In this document: in pieces, positions 33,785 through 41,745 of the stretch
How positions within the stretch are numbered: position 1 is the first letter of the stretch
Layout of the letters: every line of letters begins with the position of its first letter
Assembly (NCBI GenBank): GCA_019418605.1
Contig: DYBN01000045.1
Coordinates: forward strand, 6,862-70,861
Source of the DNA: Sutterella sp.
Lineage (GTDB): Bacteria > Pseudomonadota > Gammaproteobacteria > Burkholderiales > Burkholderiaceae_F
DNA length: 64,000 bases
Direction of reading: 5' to 3'
The notes under the pieces: model-generated
What the model was told of the DNA's origin: nothing
What the model saw: the letters and a program-made list of their open reading frames with translations, nothing else
The model's database searches: none
Translations under genes and position numbers: made by a program

Positions 33785-34072
33785 TTTCTTCTTGGTCTTG
33801 CGGCCTGCATGATCGTGTCCGAGGACAACGCCGGTCAGTACTACCCGGACTATGCGCGCTGCCACCCGCTGTTTATTCAGGACATGCGCATCCTGAGCGA
33901 CAGCACCGTTTCCCGTTTTCTTCCCAGCGTGACGCGTGACCAGATCGCGGCCTTTTTCGACGCTTGGAATCGCAGGCAGGAGCATCGTCGGCGCATCTGC
34001 ATCTCCTACGACTCGACCAACAAGAATTTTCAGGCCGGAGAGCTGGATCTAGTCGAGTTTGGCCATCCCAAG
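33785..34072 (+). pseudogene. IS1634-like transposase, N-terminal fragment
   Basis: The frame contains QYYPDYARCHPLFIQDMRIL, SDSTVSRFLPSV and ISYDSTNKNFQAGELDLVEFGHPK, which match the region up to and just past the first catalytic Asp of IS1634/DDE-type transposases common in gut Burkholderiales. It then changes to unrelated sequence. The rest of the catalytic domain is absent, so it is a dead fragment. Confidence 0.75.
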
Positions 34073-34139
34073 CAAATCGCAGCCGCGCTTGCGCAGGTTC
34101 GAGAAGAGTTGGTTGAGGAACAAGAAGGAGAAGAAGGCT

Positions 34140-34358
34140 ATGCCGAGACGCAAGTCGACTGCAGCGATTGATGTCCAGATCAACGCCCTTAAGAAGATCG
34201 CCTTGAGCAAGGCTCGTTGTGACCGACAGTGCCAGGAGTTGGCGCAGGAGATCGTCCATGTCCTGAAGAAGAGCGGAAAATCCTGCCGCGAGCTCATGAC
34301 ATTTCTGCATGCGCCTTACTACAATTGTACCGTATTAATGTTTACAGCACGGAGATAG
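34140..34358 (+). CDS. Small hypothetical protein (72 residues)
   Basis: MPRRKSTAAIDVQINALKK begins a basic, helical 72-residue frame with AAGGAG just upstream. The segment ELMTFLHAP and the preceding 80 bp recur downstream at 34981-35094. No family is recognised. It could be a truncated gene, because the reading frame after HAP differs from that in the second copy. Confidence 0.4.
   Translation: MPRRKSTAAIDVQINALKKIALSKARCDRQCQELAQEIVHVLKKSGKSCRELMTFLHAPYYNCTVLMFTARR
34229..34310 (+). repeat. Direct repeat copy A flanking the toxin-antitoxin genes
   Basis: Two blocks recur at 34981-35094. GCCAGGAGTTGGCGCA (34231-34246) is identical, and a 47-bp block (34263-34309) has four mismatches. Confidence 0.8.
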
Positions 34359-34359
34359 C

Positions 34360-34617
34360 ATGCCCTTAGCAACTATTCAGCTACGAGTCGATCAAGCCCT
34401 CCGCGATGAAGCACAAGTTGTCTGCAATCGTCTGGGAATGGATCTCACAACAGCCATTCGCGTTTTTCTCAACCAACTCGTCGTGGAGAATGGCCTGCCG
34501 TTCCAGCCAAAGGCGGATCCTTTTTATTGCACGTCAAATATGCAGCATCTCAAGCGGTTGCATGATGATTATTTGGCAAACCGCAACATTGTCAGCCACG
34601 ACTTGATTCAGGAGTAA
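34360..34617 (+). CDS. RelB/DinJ-family antitoxin
   Basis: This 85-residue protein starts TIQLRVDQALRDEAQVVCNRLGMDLTTAIRVFL, the ribbon-helix-helix DNA-binding domain of RelB/DinJ antitoxins, followed by a toxin-wrapping C-terminal half. It is 2 bp upstream of a YoeB-type toxin gene, so it should neutralise that toxin and autoregulate the operon. The pairing of a RelB/DinJ-type antitoxin with a YoeB-type toxin is a known hybrid combination. Confidence 0.9.
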   Translation: MPLATIQLRVDQALRDEAQVVCNRLGMDLTTAIRVFLNQLVVENGLPFQPKADPFYCTSNMQHLKRLHDDYLANRNIVSHDLIQE

Positions 34618-34619
34618 GC

Positions 34620-34877
34620 ATGCAGCTGCGCTGGCATCTTGAAGGTTGGGCAGATTATGTTAGTTGGCAAGCGAACGACAAAAAGATACTTCGAAAAATC
34701 AATGGTCTGATTGAGGATACTCTTCACCATCCGGCGGAAGGCTTGGGAAAGCCGGAGCCGCTTAAGGATAACCTTGCGGGCTTCTGGAGTCGCCGAATCA
34801 ATCAAGAGCACCGACTTGTCTATGCCTTTGATGAAGAATCAGTGACGATTTTTCAGTGCCGCGGGCACTATGAGTGA
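34620..34877 (+). CDS. Txe/YoeB-family mRNA interferase toxin
   Basis: This 85-residue RelE-fold endoribonuclease cleaves mRNA at the ribosomal A site. Family motifs WADYVSWQANDKK, INGLIEDTLHHP, GLGKPEPLKDNLAGFWSRRI and the C-terminal EHRLVY and CRGHY with catalytic Arg/His/Tyr are intact, so it should be active. AGGAG overlaps the end of the antitoxin gene and places the ATG at 34620. Confidence 0.92.
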   Translation: MQLRWHLEGWADYVSWQANDKKILRKINGLIEDTLHHPAEGLGKPEPLKDNLAGFWSRRINQEHRLVYAFDEESVTIFQCRGHYE

Positions 34878-34980
34878 CAATTCGCCTCCGACCGATCCAA
34901 GCGGCAGGAGGCGATCAAGAATGCGGTTTATTTTTTTGCGGCTGTCGGCTTGACGAAGAGGTTGATCCGATTCTTCCCGT

Positions 34981-35094
34981 GCCAGGAGTTGGCGCAGTTG
35001 CGCAGGAGCACAGGGACGAAATCCTGGCTCACAAGGTATCCAAGCCCTGAATAAGAGCGGCAAATCCTACCGCGAGCTCATGACCTTTCTGCAG
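34981..35094 (+). repeat. Direct repeat copy B flanking the toxin-antitoxin genes
   Basis: This second copy of the blocks at 34231-34309 is split by an insertion of about 34 bp relative to copy A. Its reading frame is broken upstream of ELMTFLQVP. Confidence 0.8.
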
Positions 35095-35192
35095 GTGCCT
35101 TGGACTGTGGGTGCAACTTTTATGGAAAGTTCAGGGCCGCAGCGAAAAGAGGCGCAGGCAAGTTCCGCCAAAAAGAGGAAAAGGACGCGCCC

Positions 35193-35198
35193 TATAAT
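35193..35198 (+). promoter_or_regulatory. -10 box (TATAAT) upstream of the YheT-like gene
   Basis: A perfect TATAAT lies 211 bp before the gene start, and no good -35 is spaced correctly. The 300 bp around it hold no gene. Confidence 0.3.
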
Positions 35199-35408
35199 CA
35201 CGTTCGTGCAAAACCGACCGGTTGGGAAGGTGCGGGAAAGACTGCTTGGGGAAAGGCTCGTTTAGAGAGTTCTTTGCCCTTGACTCTTTGCCTTTGCCTC
35301 GCGCTGCCGGTTGTTTGCGCGCGACGCTTTGCTTTCTCTTTTCGTTGTCTTTGCCCCAGACTCCTGGTTTTCTTTGCGGGCTGCAGCAACACTTCTTGAC
35401 GCATTGCC

Positions 35409-36407
35409 ATGCCAATCATTGCCTCGGACTATGTCGCCCCGAAGTGGCTGCCGGGCGCGCACCTGCAGACGGTGGTGCCCGCGCGGCTCTTTCCCCGCCC
35501 GCACGTGACGTATCGGCGCGAGCTCATCGACATGCCCGACGGCGACTTCATGATCTTTGACTGGGCAGAGCCCGAGCCCGAGGCGCTCACGGCCCCCGTG
35601 ATCGTGCACTTTCACGGCCTTGAGGGCGACTCGCACAGCCACTATGCCGAAGCGCTGATGCATCTGTGCGCGCAAAAAGGGTTTCGAGGCGTTGTGGCGC
35701 ACTTTCGCGGCTGCGGGGGACTCGCCAACCGGCTGCCGCGCGCCTACTTTGCGGGCGACAGCGACGACTGCGAGTGGGCGCTCAAAACGGTGCATGCGCG
35801 CTATCAGGCCGCGCCGATTTATGCGGTGGGTGTGAGCCTCGGGGGCAACTACCTTGCCAAATACCTCGGGGACCGGGGCGCCAGAGCGGATTTTTTGACG
35901 GCGGCTGTTGCCGTGGGCGCGCCGCTTGACCTTGTGGCCGGAGCCGAGATCGCAAGCCGCGGGGCAAACAAGCTCTATGCGGAGATGTTTTTGCACACGC
36001 TCAAGCAAAAGGTGATCGAAAAGGCGCAGCGCTATCCCGACCTCATTGACGAGAAAAAGGTGCGCGCCTGCCGCACGCTCGATGAGTTCGACGCGATCTA
36101 CACGGCGCCGATGCATCACTTTGCAAGCGCCATGGACTATTGGACGAAGTGCTCGGCCAAGCCCGTGCTCAAAAACGTGCGAGTGCCGCTTTTGCTGATC
36201 AACGCTAAAAACGATCCCTTTCAGCCCGTCTGGGCGCTGCCGGGGTTGGGAGACGTAAGCGACATGGTCTGGCTTGAGCAGCCCGAAGAAGGCGGGCACA
36301 TCGGTTTTCCCCGCGGCAATCCGCCGGGGGACCTCGGGTGGTTGCCTGAGCGCATCCTGCGGTTTTTCTCGGCTTTTGCCCCGCGGGTGGACGCGGCCGC
36401 CGCCTGA
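35409..36407 (+). CDS. YheT-family alpha/beta hydrolase
   Basis: This 332-residue cytoplasmic hydrolase has the family opening KWLPGAHLQTVVPARLF, the oxyanion strand HFHGLEGDSHSHY, the nucleophile elbow GVSLGGN with catalytic Ser, an Asp in LINAKNDPF and the final His in GGHIGFP. YheT proteins are predicted esterases of unknown substrate. The start at 35409 is the conserved one. It is the first core gene to the right of the accessory zone. Confidence 0.88.
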   Translation: MPIIASDYVAPKWLPGAHLQTVVPARLFPRPHVTYRRELIDMPDGDFMIFDWAEPEPEALTAPVIVHFHGLEGDSHSHYAEALMHLCAQKGFRGVVAHFRGCGGLANRLPRAYFAGDSDDCEWALKTVHARYQAAPIYAVGVSLGGNYLAKYLGDRGARADFLTAAVAVGAPLDLVAGAEIASRGANKLYAEMFLHTLKQKVIEKAQRYPDLIDEKKVRACRTLDEFDAIYTAPMHHFASAMDYWTKCSAKPVLKNVRVPLLLINAKNDPFQPVWALPGLGDVSDMVWLEQPEEGGHIGFPRGNPPGDLGWLPERILRFFSAFAPRVDAAAA

Positions 36408-36553
36408 AATTTTGGGCGTGCCTTGGAGGCGCGCGTGAGGCGCGCAAGGCGCGTGCGCTACAATGGCGCGCCGTTGTTTTCAACGTGAATTGATCGTTTC
36501 AACCGAAGGCTGCCTCGGTTTGTTCTACCGTCTGCGGCCGGCAGGAGAGCAAT

Positions 36554-37135
36554 ATGTCGCATATTGTCGAGCGCGGCCGCAGCGGCCGCACGTGGATCGG
36601 GTGGCTCGCGGTCCTTGGATTTATCCTCACCATTCCCTTGAGCAACTGGGTGGTGGTCAACGTGGGCGTGGTCTGCGACCCTGACGGGCCGTGCCTTATT
36701 CCCGTTTGGCCGGGCATCATGTCGCCTTCGGCCGTTTTGGTGGCGGGCTTTGCGCTTGTTTTAAGAGACGCCGTGCACCATTTCCTTGGCGGGCGCTGGG
36801 CGCTCTACGCCATCGTGATCGGCGCGGGACTCTCGGGGATTTTTTCCGATCCCGCGCTCGTTGTTGCCTCGGTGAGCGCCTTTCTCTTTTCTGAATTCGC
36901 CGATTTCTGCGTTTACTCGCCTTTGAGAAGAAACCACCACGTGGTGGCCATTCTCCTTTCGGGCCTTGCGGGCTCGATCGTGGACTCGGCCATCTTCCTG
37001 TGGCTTGCCTTTGGCTCGCTTGACTACGTCGTGGGGCAGGTCCTGGGCAAGTTCTGGGTGAGCCTCATCGTGAGCGCCTTGATTGTCGTGTGGCAAAAGG
37101 CAAAGACCTCGCACTCGCTCGAGGCCCTTTCGTAA
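36554..37135 (+). CDS. VUT/YhhQ-family transporter, possible queuosine-precursor importer
   Basis: This 193-residue membrane protein has about six hydrophobic helices and the family features IPLSNWVVVNVG, CLIPVWPGIMSPSAVLVAGFALVLRD, SEFADFCVYSPL and DSAIFLWLAFGSLDYV. VUT (YhhQ-like) proteins import queuosine precursors in some bacteria and may carry other vitamins in others. The presence of queA and tgt in the same window fits the queuosine role but does not prove it. The ATG at 36554 follows AGGAGAG. Confidence 0.82.
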   Translation: MSHIVERGRSGRTWIGWLAVLGFILTIPLSNWVVVNVGVVCDPDGPCLIPVWPGIMSPSAVLVAGFALVLRDAVHHFLGGRWALYAIVIGAGLSGIFSDPALVVASVSAFLFSEFADFCVYSPLRRNHHVVAILLSGLAGSIVDSAIFLWLAFGSLDYVVGQVLGKFWVSLIVSALIVVWQKAKTSHSLEALS

Positions 37136-37395
37136 AGAAAGCGGGAGGAGCCGCCCGCGCGCACGCACGCACGCTTAAAAAAGCCCCTCTTAAGCTCGCG
37201 CGGGCACAATGCGCGAAATTGACTCCCTTGCCTTTCACGCCGAGTCCCGGCCTTGAGAGCCCGAGCGCTTCATTTCCCGGCGCTGCCAAAACAAAGAAAA
37301 AAACGGCGGGCGCAACAGGCGGGAAGAAAAAAAGCCGCAGGGCGCTGCGGCAAAACGACCATTGCCGACAGGTTTATTTCGTGCATCTGGCACCC

Positions 37396-38487
37396 ATGAC
37401 CGACCCCCGCTCAAACATCCCGTCTCAAGCCCCCTCTCAGGCCGCCCCTCAGGTTCCCCATTCGGGCGAACCGTCCGCAGCCGGCAAAACCGCCGTTCTC
37501 ATCGTCAACACGGGCTCGCCCGAGGCGCCCACGCGCGAGGCGGTTGCGCGCTATCTGCTGGAATTTTTAGGCGACCGCCGCGTGGTTGAGCTAAGCCCCC
37601 TGATCTGGCAGCCGATTTTGCGCGGCATCATTATCCCGAGGCGCGCCCAGGCTTCGGCCGAGCGCTACAAGACCGTTTGGACGGCCGAAGGCTCGCCCCT
37701 GACGGCGATCACCGCCAAAACCGCTCGAGCGCTCCAAGAGACGCTTGGAAGCGGCAGCGACGTGCACTGGGCAATGTGCTACGGAACGCAGCGCGTGCCC
37801 GAGGTGCTCGAAGCGATTGCCCGTACGCGCCCTGCGCGTCTTGTGGTGCTGCCGATGTTTGCGCAGTTTGCCACGCAGACCACGCAGGCCGTGTTTGACG
37901 CGCTTGAGCGCGCTCTAAAGCGCGTCTCTTTTCCCTGCTCACAAGACAACATCGCGCGCATCATTTCCTATCACGACCACCCCCGCTATATCGAGGCGCT
38001 TGCCTGCGCCGTGCGCCGGCACTGGCGCTCGCACAGCAAGGAAGGCCCGGCAGCGGGCGAAAAGCGCATGCTTCTCATGAGCTTTCACGGGATTCCGCAG
38101 GCTAGCAGCGACCGCGGAGACCCCTATGAGGGGCAGTGCCGCGAGACGGCGGCGCTTCTTGCACAGGCGCTGGGTTTGGAGAAGGATGACTATTGCGTCG
38201 CCTTTCAGAGCAAATTCGGACGCGCCAAGTGGCTTGCCCCCTCTTCGATTGAGACCGTTGAGAGCCTCGCCCGCCTGGGGGTGCGGCACGTCGACGTCGT
38301 GTGCCCGGGTTTTGCGGCCGACTGTCTGGAGACGCTCGAAGAGATCGCGCAGGAACTAAAGGCCACCTTTATCGCCGCGGGAGGGGAGAGCTTTTCCTAC
38401 ATCGGGGCGCTCAACGACGCGCCCGAGGCCGTTGCGCTTTACGCAGACCTTGTGCGGGAGGCGGCGGCGTCCATCAAGAGCGCCTGA
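37396..38487 (+). CDS. hemH: Ferrochelatase
   Basis: HemH inserts ferrous iron into protoporphyrin IX, the last step of haem synthesis. The 363-residue protein shows VLIVNTGSPEAPT, the motif LMSFHGIPQ with the metal-binding His, DDYCVAFQSKFGRAKWL, and GGESFSYIGALND with the catalytic Glu. The start is uncertain: ATG at 37396 or GTG at 37381, and the first ~30 residues are low-complexity. HemG, which makes protoporphyrin IX, is encoded at 49.7-50.3 kb. The region 37136-37395 holds no gene. Confidence 0.93.
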   Translation: MTDPRSNIPSQAPSQAAPQVPHSGEPSAAGKTAVLIVNTGSPEAPTREAVARYLLEFLGDRRVVELSPLIWQPILRGIIIPRRAQASAERYKTVWTAEGSPLTAITAKTARALQETLGSGSDVHWAMCYGTQRVPEVLEAIARTRPARLVVLPMFAQFATQTTQAVFDALERALKRVSFPCSQDNIARIISYHDHPRYIEALACAVRRHWRSHSKEGPAAGEKRMLLMSFHGIPQASSDRGDPYEGQCRETAALLAQALGLEKDDYCVAFQSKFGRAKWLAPSSIETVESLARLGVRHVDVVCPGFAADCLETLEEIAQELKATFIAAGGESFSYIGALNDAPEAVALYADLVREAAASIKSA

Positions 38488-38587
38488 GGGCGGGCAGGTG
38501 TCTCGAAGGCAAAGCGCGCGTGCCCGAAGTCAGGGGATGCGCGCGTGAAGAAGGCTTCCTGGGGGAGCCGTTACTCTTTGACGGGCG

Positions 38588-38616
38588 CTTGAAAAGCGTC
38601 GATTTTGTCCCCATAT
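38588..38616 (+). promoter_or_regulatory. Sigma-32 heat-shock promoter of grpE
   Basis: CTTGAAA (38588-38594) and CCCCATAT (38609-38616) are 14 nt apart, a near-perfect match to the sigma-32 consensus, 55 bp before the grpE start. Confidence 0.88.
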
Positions 38617-38670
38617 CTTCAAATACTTGGTTTTTTGTCGAGCAAAACAAGGATTTCACCGGAGTTCGTC

Positions 38671-39327
38671 ATGGCTGAAACGAATGACAAGCAGGAAAGC
38701 GACACGAGCACGCAGCCCGAGCAGGGCTCGCCCGCTCAGGAATTAAAGAAGGCGGCCGAAGCGGCCGAGAACATGGAAAAAGCGCAGGCTGGTGAATCGC
38801 ATCAGGCGCCCCAGGCCTCGCAAGAGACTGCCGGGGCGGCGCCCGAATTGGGCGAGAGCGACCCGGCCTCCGACCTTGCCGCGCAGTTGGCGGCCGCGCA
38901 GGCCAAGGCGGCGGAAAACTTTGATCTTTACGTGCGCGCCGTGGCCGAGATGGAAAACGTGCGGCGCCGCTGCGCCGAGGACGTGCAGAAGGCGCAGAAG
39001 TTCAGCATCGAGAAGTTTGCGCAGAATCTCCTGCCGGTGGTCGACAGCCTTGAAAAAGCGCTTGAGGCCTGCGCCGACATCGAGGGCCCGATGAAGGACG
39101 GCCTGATGGCGACGCACCGACAGTTCATGCATGCGCTTGAGGTAAGCGGCATGACGCTCATCAATCCGGCGGGCGAGAAGTTTGACCCCAACACGCAGCA
39201 GGCGATTGCCATGGTGCCCGCAGCCGAAGGGCGCGGCGCCGGAGAGGTCGCGCAGGTCTTCCAGCACGGCTGGAAGATTCACGAGCGCGTTCTGCGCCCC
39301 GCGATGGTAAGCGTCGTGCAGGGCTAG
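38671..39327 (+). CDS. grpE: Nucleotide exchange factor GrpE
   Basis: GrpE releases ADP from DnaK. The 218-residue protein has an acidic, Gln/Ala-rich N-terminal stretch of about 80 residues. The long helix (AENFDLYVRAVAEMENVRRR) and the C-terminal beta domain (GEKFDPNTQQAIAMVPAAEG, QHGWKIHERVLRPAMV) follow. The ATG at 38671 follows GGAG, and a longer frame from 38605 overlaps the sigma-32 promoter. It precedes dnaK and dnaJ. Confidence 0.96.
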   Translation: MAETNDKQESDTSTQPEQGSPAQELKKAAEAAENMEKAQAGESHQAPQASQETAGAAPELGESDPASDLAAQLAAAQAKAAENFDLYVRAVAEMENVRRRCAEDVQKAQKFSIEKFAQNLLPVVDSLEKALEACADIEGPMKDGLMATHRQFMHALEVSGMTLINPAGEKFDPNTQQAIAMVPAAEGRGAGEVAQVFQHGWKIHERVLRPAMVSVVQG

Positions 39328-39360
39328 CCCGCCAAAGAACGCTAAAAAAGAAATTTCCCG

Positions 39361-39387
39361 ACGCCCCGTTGAATTTTCACGGGGCGT
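39361..39387. repeat. 9-N9-9 inverted repeat at the dnaK promoter
   Basis: ACGCCCCGT (39361-39369) and ACGGGGCGT (39379-39387) form a perfect inverted repeat with a 9-bp spacer. It overlaps the -35 element of the dnaK sigma-32 promoter and abuts its -10. It may also end the grpE transcript. Confidence 0.75.
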
Positions 39388-39395
39388 CCCCATAT
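39368..39395 (+). promoter_or_regulatory. Sigma-32 promoter of dnaK
   Basis: GTTGAAT (39368-39374) and CCCCATAT (39388-39395) are 13 nt apart, giving a leader of about 215 nt before dnaK. Confidence 0.75.
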
Positions 39396-39618
39396 AGGGG
39401 TTATGAACGGCGCGAGGCTAGGTCGTCAAACCCTTTGCAGGGCGCGAAAAAAATCAAGCGAAGGTCCTTTCGTTTTAAGGCTTTGCTTCTTTTTTCAAGC
39501 CCCTCCCCAGTGCGCCGCAACTGGATTTTTCATGATGAATTGAAAGCAGCCGCTTGCGCTGCCTTGGGTCAACAAGGCAAGGAGGCGGCTGGTACCAAAG
39601 ACAAAAGGACTCGAGAAC

Positions 39619-41568
39619 ATGGCAAAGATCATTGGCATTGACCTTGGCACCACCAATTCGGCCGTGGCCATCATGGAAGGCGACAAGGTTCGTGTGATCG
39701 AAAATTCCGAAGGCGCCCGCACGACGCCTTCCATCGTTGCCTACATGGACAACGGCGAGATTCTGGTCGGTGCGACCGCAAAGCGTCAGGCCGTGACCAA
39801 CCCCAAGAACACGCTCTTTGCGGTCAAGCGCCTGATCGGCCGCCGCTATGAAGACGCCGAGGTTCAAAAGGACATTTCGCGCGCCCCCTTCAAGATCGTG
39901 CGCGCCGACAACGGCGACGCCTGGGTTGAAGTTTTGGACGGCAAGAAGCTTGCTCCGCAGCAGGTTTCCGCCGAAGTGCTGCGCAAGATGAAGAAGACGG
40001 CCGAGGACTATCTCGGAGAGCCCGTCACCGAGGCCGTGATCACGGTGCCCGCCTACTTCAACGACAGCCAGCGTCAGGCCACCAAGGACGCAGGCCGCAT
40101 CGCGGGCCTTGAAGTCAAGCGCATCATCAACGAGCCGACGGCTGCTGCTCTTGCCTTCGGCCTTGACAAGATGGGTTCGGAAGACCGCAAGATCTGCGTC
40201 TATGACTTGGGCGGCGGCACGTTTGATATTTCCGTCATCGACATTGCCAACGTCGACGGCGACAAGCAGTTTGAAGTGCTTGCCACCAACGGCGACACGT
40301 TCCTGGGCGGCGAAGACTTCGACCAGCGTCTGGTCGACTACCTGATCGCCGAATTCAAGAAGGACAACGGCATTGACCTCGGCAAGGACGTGCTCGCGCT
40401 GCAGCGCCTGAAGGACGCGGCTGAAAAAGCGAAGATCGAACTTTCGAGCCGCCAGGAAACCGAAATCAACCTGCCCTACATTTCGGCTGACCAGACGGGC
40501 CCGAAGCACCTCAACATCACGATTACGCGCGCCAAGTTCGAGAGCATGGTTGAAGACCTCGTGCAGCGCACGATCGAGCCGTGCCGCAAGGCGCTGCAGG
40601 ATGCGCATCTGTCGATTTCGGATGTCTCCGACGTGATTCTCGTGGGCGGCCAGAGCCGCATGCCGCGCGTGCAGGAAGTCGTGCGCGAATTCTTCGGCAA
40701 GGAACCCCGCAAGGACGTCAACCCCGACGAGGCCGTCGCCATCGGCGCGGCCATTCAGGGCCAGGTGCTCACGGGCGAGCGCCACGACGTGCTCTTGTTG
40801 GACGTCACGCCTCTGACGCTTGGCATTGAAACGCTTGGCGGCGTGATGACGCCGATGATCAAGCGCAACACCACGATTCCGACCAAGCACTCGCAGGTCT
40901 TCTCGACGGCCGAGGACAACCAGCCTGCCGTGACCATCAAGGTCTACCAGGGCGAGCACGAGATGGCGGCTTCGAACAAGCTCCTTGGCGAATTCAACCT
41001 CGAGGGCATTCCGCCGTCTCCGCGCGGACTGCCGCAGATTGAGGTGACCTTCGACATCGACGCCAACGGCATTTTGCACGTCAACGCCAAGGACAAGGCA
41101 ACGGGCAAGGAAAACACGATCACCATCAAGGCAAGTTCGGGCCTCACCGAAGAAGAGATCCAGAAGATGGTGGCCGCGGCCGAAGCCAACAAGGCCGAGG
41201 ATCACCGCCGCTTTGAACTGGCGCAGGCGCGCAACCAGGCCGATGCGGCCGTCGCGCAGGTGCAAAAGACGCTCAAGGACCTTGGCGACAAGGTCGACGG
41301 CGCAGACCGCGCTGCGTGCGAGTCCGCCATCAAGGACGTGGAAGCCCAGGTCAAGGGTGAAAACAAGGACGCCATCAACAAGAGCGTCGAGGCTCTGATG
41401 GCTGCCGCGCAAAAGATTGGCGAAAAGCTCAATCAGGCCGCGGCCCAGGCGCAGGCGGGCCAGGCCCAGGGCGCGGGCGAGCAGCCGGGTGCCGCCTCGG
41501 GCGGGGCGTCTTCGGCCAAGGCCGACGACGACGTGGTCGATGCCGACTACAAGGAAGTCAAGCACTAA
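39619..41568 (+). CDS. dnaK: Chaperone protein DnaK (Hsp70)
   Basis: DnaK binds unfolded segments in an ATP-dependent cycle with DnaJ and GrpE. The 649-residue protein has the ATPase signatures IGIDLGTTNSAVA, DLGGGTFDISV and VILVGGQSRMPRV, the substrate domain with VTPLTLGIET, and a C-terminal lid ending in a Gly/Ala-rich tail with the conserved DDDVVDADYKEV. AAGGA precedes the ATG. An intrinsic hairpin separates it from dnaJ. Confidence 0.98.
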   Translation: MAKIIGIDLGTTNSAVAIMEGDKVRVIENSEGARTTPSIVAYMDNGEILVGATAKRQAVTNPKNTLFAVKRLIGRRYEDAEVQKDISRAPFKIVRADNGDAWVEVLDGKKLAPQQVSAEVLRKMKKTAEDYLGEPVTEAVITVPAYFNDSQRQATKDAGRIAGLEVKRIINEPTAAALAFGLDKMGSEDRKICVYDLGGGTFDISVIDIANVDGDKQFEVLATNGDTFLGGEDFDQRLVDYLIAEFKKDNGIDLGKDVLALQRLKDAAEKAKIELSSRQETEINLPYISADQTGPKHLNITITRAKFESMVEDLVQRTIEPCRKALQDAHLSISDVSDVILVGGQSRMPRVQEVVREFFGKEPRKDVNPDEAVAIGAAIQGQVLTGERHDVLLLDVTPLTLGIETLGGVMTPMIKRNTTIPTKHSQVFSTAEDNQPAVTIKVYQGEHEMAASNKLLGEFNLEGIPPSPRGLPQIEVTFDIDANGILHVNAKDKATGKENTITIKASSGLTEEEIQKMVAAAEANKAEDHRRFELAQARNQADAAVAQVQKTLKDLGDKVDGADRAACESAIKDVEAQVKGENKDAINKSVEALMAAAQKIGEKLNQAAAQAQAGQAQGAGEQPGAASGGASSAKADDDVVDADYKEVKH

Positions 41569-41577
41569 TTGGGCGTC

Positions 41578-41596
41578 GCGCGCGGTGCGCGCTTTT
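41578..41596 (+). terminator. Terminator between dnaK and dnaJ
   Basis: GCGCGC-GGT-GCGCGC followed by TTTT lies 9 nt after the dnaK stop. The U tract is short, so partial read-through to dnaJ is likely. Confidence 0.55.
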
Positions 41597-41745
41597 CCGA
41601 GGGCGGGCTAAATCCGCTTTTGGGTGAAGGCGCACGCCCGCGGCTGATCCTTTGGGGTTGATGATGAAGGTCGAAGACCGGGCGGGGACGGCTCCTTGCT
41701 TGCGCCTTCGGCCTTTCTGCGTGTTTGTTATTCGAGTGAAAATCT

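Noticed and set aside
34884..34914. Terminator after the YoeB-type toxin
   Set aside because: CGCCTCC/GGAGGCG can pair, but the loop is long and no T run follows directly.
36408..36553. preQ1 riboswitch upstream of the VUT transporter
   Set aside because: Only a simple hairpin (AACCGA/TCGGTT) is visible; the preQ1 aptamer core sequences are absent.
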